From Candidatus Poribacteria bacterium (GTDB lineage: Bacteria; Poribacteria; WGA-4E; WGA-3G): DNA of 17,991 nt. The translations under genes and the position numbers were made by a program. Within the stretch, counting starts at the first letter, position 1. Each line of letters begins with the position of its first letter. Positions 13,687 to 17,991 of the stretch are shown here, in pieces. The DNA lies in NCBI GenBank assembly GCA_028818995.1, contig JAPPMR010000089.1, positions 1-17,991 on the forward strand, written 5' to 3'. The notes beneath the pieces are model-generated. The model saw only the letters and a list, made by a program, of their open reading frames with translations, was not told where the DNA came from and searched no databases.

Positions 13687-14177
13687 CTTGCCGGTCCGCG
13701 GATCAGTTGTAGGGCTTTGTTGTTGCTCATTTGGGCGTATCTTGCGTCTGTCTCATGTGAGATAACAATTTTAGAGCAAATGACTGAAAACTTTGCCCAA
13801 CCACATATAAAACTAAATTCCCAATCAATATCAATTCCATCAGGCACAGGTTCTATGTCTGTGTCTGAAATTCCCCATGTTGGACCAGCTTTTGGACCAT
13901 CATTGTGAAGCGGTGATGAGATAAAAAATGATTTGACATCTTTAAATTCAACTCGAACGAACTTATTATGCTCTTTTTTATAAGGGTCGGTATTGACAAT
14001 GAGAATAATTGTCTTATTAGCACTTCCAATCCCTATAGACGCGCCATTTTCATCTAAGGCTTTATAATCTTCAAACTTAATTTCAATCCCTGCAACGTAA
14101 TCATCATGAAAATTATTAAAATGCTTTAGTGCTTTTTCAGCTTCTTTGATATTAGTGGCTTCAAATCTATCATTCAT
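13677..14177 (-). CDS. Hypothetical protein, unknown family
   Basis: A 166-residue soluble protein that I do not recognise. The N-terminus is helical and acidic/basic (EAEKALKHFNNFHDDYVAGIEIKFEDY, in part), followed by beta-rich segments (KTIILIVNT at 55-63, FVRVEFKDVKSFFIS at 73-87) and a Trp/Asp-rich stretch (100-126). No signal peptide, membrane helix or catalytic motif is visible; two Cys (about 125 and 134) are not in a CxxC. Size and composition recall small single-domain orphans near toxins or immunity genes, but no partner is next to it. It follows the GT4 gene by 50 bp on the same strand. Its ATG at 14177 lacks a strong Shine-Dalgarno site, though coding-like length and codon use make it probably real. 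Confidence 0.65.
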   Translation of the reverse strand: MNDRFEATNIKEAEKALKHFNNFHDDYVAGIEIKFEDYKALDENGASIGIGSANKTIILIVNTDPYKKEHNKFVRVEFKDVKSFFISSPLHNDGPKAGPTWGISDTDIEPVPDGIDIDWEFSFICGWAKFSVICSKIVISHETDARYAQMSNNKALQLIRGPARES

Positions 14178-14227
14178 AAGTCGCTGTTCTCTTGATAATT
14201 TTGGTTTTGATGTTATTTATGCCATAA

Positions 14228-15343
14228 TTATACACCATTCTCATTATTAGTTTCAATTAGTTTTTCATATATGTCCTGAATCCTTTGGACATGTTTTTCA
14301 ACGCTAAAAACTGCCTCGGCATGTTTTCTGGCTGCCGCACCCATCTGAACACAATGCGTAGGGTTTTTAACAAGCTGAACAATCTTATCTGATATTGCCT
14401 CAATTGAGTCTAAGGGTATAACCCATCCTGTTACGCTGTCTACAATCATTTCAGAAGTGCTACCAATCGGTGTACCGATGACAGGTTTCCCTGATGCCAT
14501 TGCTTCAGCGATTACACTTCCGGCGGATAAAGTAACGAAAAGGTCCAGTTCCTGCATCACGCGCGGCATGTCGTTACGGTGTCCTGTGAAATGTATCACC
14601 TCTTCTAACTTATATTGAGATACCAATTGGCGAACTTCTTTATCATAAGCGCGATGCTCGGGTGTATCAAGTGCAGCACCGATGATGTGAAATCGAACGT
14701 TTTGGCATTGTTTGACAACTTCGCGCGCTATCTCAACAAAAGTTGTTTGTTTTTTAAAGGGTTCAATCCTGCCTACTATCCCGACTTTAAACCGATCCGT
14801 ATTTTTGTCTTTTACGATAGGATTAGGTTGAAAAACGGAAAGGTCAACACAGTTTAAGATGACATCAATTTTTTTCGAAGAAATACCTGCTTGAACGAGT
14901 GGGTTTTTACTCTGTTCTGAGATTGTAATGATGTGACTCATTTGGTCAAAGGCGTACTTTGACACTTGTGCAGGTGTTAGAAGATTCCGCACGTGTGAAA
15001 TGACGGAAACGTTGAGTTGGTTTTTAACTGGCAATAGATATGGATTGAGCCACGAATCGGAGGTGTGCATTAACTGTATGTTGTGTTCTTTAGCGAGATC
15101 GGTTAGCTTGGCGGCAGCAGTGTGGCGAGTGAGACGTGATACAATTTTTCGCCATGGAGGGAGATTGAGAATAGCGGTGGGGATATTCGCTTCTCTAAGT
15201 TGTTCAGCAAAAATACCATCGTCGGGACAGACAACGGTCGGTTGATAAAGGTTTTTATTTAGATGCGTAACAAGATAAAAAAGTTGTCTTTCGCCCCCAC
15301 CTATGCTTGATCCACAATGGCTAAGGTAAAGTATAGGAATCAT
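14228..15343 (-). CDS. Family 4 glycosyltransferase (GT-B fold)
   Basis: A 371-residue retaining glycosyltransferase. The N-terminal domain has the acceptor-side glycine loop GSSIGGGERQLFYLV (11-25). The C-terminal, nucleotide-sugar-binding domain begins VGIVGRIEPFKKQ (187-199) with Arg192 and Lys197 positioned to contact the donor phosphates. The GT4 signature follows as AGSVIAEAMASGKPVIGTPIG (274-294) with Glu280 as the second Glu of the usual Ex7E motif; the first Glu is replaced in this stretch (SAGS), which is a deviation. It likely transfers a sugar to a lipid or polysaccharide on the cytoplasmic side. Donor and acceptor are unknown. It starts 28 bp after the PRPP synthetase gene, without a clear Shine-Dalgarno site, so is probably co-transcribed. 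Confidence 0.87.
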   Translation of the reverse strand: MIPILYLSHCGSSIGGGERQLFYLVTHLNKNLYQPTVVCPDDGIFAEQLREANIPTAILNLPPWRKIVSRLTRHTAAAKLTDLAKEHNIQLMHTSDSWLNPYLLPVKNQLNVSVISHVRNLLTPAQVSKYAFDQMSHIITISEQSKNPLVQAGISSKKIDVILNCVDLSVFQPNPIVKDKNTDRFKVGIVGRIEPFKKQTTFVEIAREVVKQCQNVRFHIIGAALDTPEHRAYDKEVRQLVSQYKLEEVIHFTGHRNDMPRVMQELDLFVTLSAGSVIAEAMASGKPVIGTPIGSTSEMIVDSVTGWVIPLDSIEAISDKIVQLVKNPTHCVQMGAAARKHAEAVFSVEKHVQRIQDIYEKLIETNNENGV

Positions 15344-15371
15344 CTGTTTTCAGTAGGAGCGAAAGTCCTGA

Positions 15372-16373
15372 TTACACTGCAAAGTCAAGATGTTGATCGC
15401 GGAAAACTTGACTCACTGATCTGTGCTGGTGAACTCTTAGAATAGCTTGAGCGAGAAGTGATGCGATAGAAAGCACTTTGATTTTCCCATCAAGCTGCTT
15501 TTCTGCAGGAACAGGTATTGTATCTGTGGTAACCACTTCACGAATTGAAGGGTGACTAAGCCGTTCCAATGCAGGACCTACGAGTACAGCGTGTGCAATG
15601 CTAACATAAGCAGGCTTTGCACCAGCTGCTGCCAACGCTTGTGCTTGCTCATAGATACTTCCACCAGTTGCGATTTCATCATCAATAATAATCGGGGTTT
15701 TACCTTTAACGTCACCAACAAGTTCAACGAATTCGACATCCTGTCCATCAGCACCATTTCTCCGTTTGTGCATGATGGCTAACGGAAGACGAAGAATTTT
15801 AGCGTATTTTTCGGCAAGCTTCGCCCGTCCAACGTCAGGTGCGACAATTACCCCGTTTTCAATCTGTTTATCCCGGAAATAGTTTGCAAGGGTCGTTAGC
15901 GCAGTGAGGTGATCCATCGGAATATCAAAGAAACCTTGGATTTGTGGGACGTGCAGATCAATTGCCATCACCCGACTTGCCCCTGCGGTGGTCAGGAGAT
16001 TTGCCACGAGTTTCGCACTAATCGGTTCACGCCCTGTTGTTTTATGGTCTTGACGGGCATAACCGAAGTATGGGATGATAGCGGTAATCTGTCTTGCAGA
16101 TGCACGTTTCATCGCATCAATAGTAATGAGGAGTTCCATTAAGTTTTCGTTGGCGGGTTCGCTCGTGGGTTGAATAATATATATATCGGTGCCGCGTATA
16201 CTTTCTTCTATCTGTACACGCGTCTCACTGTTTGGAAATGGACCAATTGTAATTTTACCCAGTTCAACACCTAAAAGCGCAGCAATTTCTTTTCCCAAAG
16301 CCGGGTTCGCGCGTCCGGCAAATAGCCTAAAATCGTTGCGAACTTGCTGGTCTTGGTCTATCAATATGGACAT
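15372..16373 (-). CDS. prs: Ribose-phosphate pyrophosphokinase (PRPP synthetase)
   Basis: A 333-residue enzyme that makes PRPP from ribose 5-phosphate and ATP for purine, pyrimidine, NAD, His and Trp synthesis. Visible motifs: FPNSETRVQI (47-55, ribose/ATP loop), YFGYARQDHKTTGREPISAK (102-121, with R107-Q-D109), H141 in DLHVPQIQGFF, K203-R-R205 of the catalytic flexible loop, and the PRPP-binding loop IIDDEIATGGSI (229-240). That loop normally reads VDDMIDTGGT in class I enzymes; Glu232, Ala235 and Ser239 are variants worth noting, though the two Asp remain. AAGGAG eight bases before the ATG supports the start. It lies 71 bp after gpmI and 28 bp before the GT4 gene, probably one operon. Confidence 0.96.
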   Translation of the reverse strand: MSILIDQDQQVRNDFRLFAGRANPALGKEIAALLGVELGKITIGPFPNSETRVQIEESIRGTDIYIIQPTSEPANENLMELLITIDAMKRASARQITAIIPYFGYARQDHKTTGREPISAKLVANLLTTAGASRVMAIDLHVPQIQGFFDIPMDHLTALTTLANYFRDKQIENGVIVAPDVGRAKLAEKYAKILRLPLAIMHKRRNGADGQDVEFVELVGDVKGKTPIIIDDEIATGGSIYEQAQALAAAGAKPAYVSIAHAVLVGPALERLSHPSIREVVTTDTIPVPAEKQLDGKIKVLSIASLLAQAILRVHQHRSVSQVFRDQHLDFAV

Positions 16374-16444
16374 GCCAAAATCTCCTTAGTAAATTTTTAG
16401 CATTGACAATTTTGTTGGTATTTGCACAAAATTTGTAGACACAA

Positions 16445-17991
16445 TTAGATCAAGGATTCACCTGTCATTTCAGAAGGTTGTGGTAGACCGAGGAGACGTA
16501 GTGCTGTTGGTGCAATATCTGCCAGTCGTCCTCCTTGGCGCATCTGATGTTCTCTATATTGTTCATCAACAACAATGAGGTCGACATCATACGTAGTGTG
16601 TGCTGTATGAATACCGCCTGTTTCTGGGTCAATCATTTGCTCACAGTTGCCGTGGTCTGCTGTGACGATAAGTGCACCGTCTTTTTCTAAAACAGCATTA
16701 ACGATTTTTCCAACTCCTATATCAACTGCCTCAACTGCTTTGATAGCGGCTGGAAGCGAACCGGTATGTCCTACCATGTCACCGTTAGCGTAGTTTAAAA
16801 CCATCAAGTTATATTTGTCAGAGGCAATTCTGCGTAACATCTCATCTGTTACCCCCGGTGCTGACATTTCAGGTTTTTGATCGTAAGTCGTAACATCACG
16901 CGGAGAAGCAATAATTTGACGTTCTTCACCTTCATAAGGTTCATCTCGGTAATCATTGAAAAAGAACGTAACATGTGGAAACTTCTCCGTCTCGGCACAT
17001 CGGAATTGCGTGAAACCTGCCTCGCTGACATAAGCACCAAGCGTATTACACATTTTCGACGGTTTTTTGACAGCTGCTTCAACAGGCATTCCCTGTTCAT
17101 ATTCAGTCATCGTAATAAACTTAACGCTCATTTTACAATTCCGTTTAAAACCCATTTCGCGCATGACACCGTCTTTTCCTTCCGCTTGATATGGAAAAGT
17201 ATCAAGGCAGAAAGCTTTGGTGAGTTCGCGTGGTCGGTCACCTCTGAAGTTGTAAAAAATAATAGCGTCACCATCGGATATTCGCGGCAGCAGTTCTCCG
17301 TTATTGTCAACAACTACAGTCGATTTAATAAACTCATCACCTTTACGATTTTCATCATCTGGATTTTTGTAGTAATCACTGTATGCTTGTGTTGCTGTGG
17401 TAACGCGCGAACCGACTCCTTCGGTTAACAGACGATACGCGACTTCAACACGTTCCCATCGATCATCGCGGTCCATTGCATAGTAACGACCAATGACAGA
17501 GGCTATTTGTCCGATACCTATTTCTTTAAGTTTTGCTTCAATCTGTTCACAAAACTTGATGCCGAGGTCAGGTTGGCAATCGCGTCCATCGCTAAAGTTG
17601 TGTATGAAGACTTGATTAGTTTTCAGTCCATTGTTTTTCGCTAGTGAGAGGAGGGCATAAAGGTGTTCAAGCGAACTGTGAACGCCAGCATCGCTTGCCA
17701 AACCCATGAGATGTAAATTCGTTCCGTTGTTTTTCACATGGGCTATAGCATTTAAAAGCACTTCGTTCCGAGTGAACTCACCGGAACGAATCATTTTGCT
17801 GATACGCAGAAGTTCTTGATCTACAATGCGTCCTGCGCCGATATTTTGATGTCCGACTTCACTGTTGCCGATGACACCCGGTGGTAGACCGACATCTTCG
17901 CCAGAGGTGTGAATTTGGACATGCGGATAGTTTTGCCGTAACCAATCATCTACAGGTGTTTTCGCCAGATGAACAGCGTTTGACTCCTGAA
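16445..17991 (-). CDS. gpmI: 2,3-bisphosphoglycerate-independent phosphoglycerate mutase, N-terminus beyond window
   Basis: The frame runs in from the right edge (first full codon 17987-17989) and gives 514 residues, so only some 20 N-terminal residues with the first metal Asp are missing compared with an enzyme of about 514-540. GpmI interconverts 3- and 2-phosphoglycerate through a phosphoserine intermediate with two Mn ions. The catalytic Ser is in IGNSEVGHQNIGAGR (Ser codon 17861-17863). Other hallmarks are SDAGVHSS, FSDGRDCQPDLG (Asp/Arg substrate site), NGDMVGHTGS, VTADHGNCEQM and the C-terminal GGIHTAHTT with metal ligands, then GRLADIAPTALRLLG. All visible catalytic residues are intact. 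An internal ATG at 17794 would delete the catalytic Ser, so the true start is upstream of the window. Confidence 0.96.
   Translation of the reverse strand, partial: QESNAVHLAKTPVDDWLRQNYPHVQIHTSGEDVGLPPGVIGNSEVGHQNIGAGRIVDQELLRISKMIRSGEFTRNEVLLNAIAHVKNNGTNLHLMGLASDAGVHSSLEHLYALLSLAKNNGLKTNQVFIHNFSDGRDCQPDLGIKFCEQIEAKLKEIGIGQIASVIGRYYAMDRDDRWERVEVAYRLLTEGVGSRVTTATQAYSDYYKNPDDENRKGDEFIKSTVVVDNNGELLPRISDGDAIIFYNFRGDRPRELTKAFCLDTFPYQAEGKDGVMREMGFKRNCKMSVKFITMTEYEQGMPVEAAVKKPSKMCNTLGAYVSEAGFTQFRCAETEKFPHVTFFFNDYRDEPYEGEERQIIASPRDVTTYDQKPEMSAPGVTDEMLRRIASDKYNLMVLNYANGDMVGHTGSLPAAIKAVEAVDIGVGKIVNAVLEKDGALIVTADHGNCEQMIDPETGGIHTAHTTYDVDLIVVDEQYREHQMRQGGRLADIAPTALRLLGLPQPSEMTGESLI

Overview
The window is a moderately A+T-rich bacterial chromosome segment with short intergenic gaps, genes on both strands and clear sigma-70-type promoters (TTGACA-like box, usually 17 bp, TATAAT-like box). 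Nothing in it fixes the species. A long tetratricopeptide-repeat (TPR) protein, a phytanoyl-CoA dioxygenase family enzyme, a CimA-type citramalate synthase and several orphan proteins would fit Candidatus Poribacteria or a related uncultured lineage; that is inference from gene content. I see no rRNA, tRNA, CRISPR array, insertion sequence or phage gene.

Layout. 1-1740 (minus): 5' part of a TPR protein that runs off the left edge. 1906-2954 (minus): a toxin-antitoxin pair, a typical MazF toxin preceded by a 230-residue protein that ends in a MazE-like toxin-binding tail but lacks the usual MazE N-terminal DNA-binding domain. Two near-identical promoters 44 bp apart (3084-3156) drive it. 3213-4481 (minus): PBP4-type D-Ala-D-Ala carboxypeptidase lipoprotein. 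4718-6289 (plus): citramalate synthase. 6378-6941 (plus): small CxxC/CxxC protein whose promoter overlaps a perfect inverted repeat. 6966-7937 (minus): nucleotide-sugar epimerase. 8002-8859 (minus): two-helix membrane protein with a long coiled coil. 8913-9443 (minus): exported thioredoxin-fold protein without cysteines. 9571-11813 (plus): helical orphan, MazG and an NMNAT-like nucleotidyltransferase, the last two overlapping by ATGA. 11774-12394 (minus): DUF488-like protein with a cysteine-rich tail, overlapping the previous gene tail to tail. 12690-13550 (minus): PhyH-family oxygenase followed by a hairpin terminator. 13677-17991 (minus): orphan, GT4 glycosyltransferase, PRPP synthetase and phosphoglycerate mutase, the last cut by the right edge.

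How the genes fit together. Most are housekeeping: glycolysis (gpmI), PRPP supply (prs), isoleucine precursor supply (cimA), nucleotide-pool cleaning and NAD metabolism (mazG plus NMNAT-like gene), envelope (carboxypeptidase, epimerase, GT4). The most unusual element is the mazF operon: its antitoxin appears to have exchanged the AbrB/SpoVT-type domain for a novel helical N-terminus and two tandem copies of an AT-hook-like, toxin-binding-like segment. No gene-free stretch exceeds 300 bases; the longest (12395-12689) holds the terminator and A+T-rich upstream DNA.
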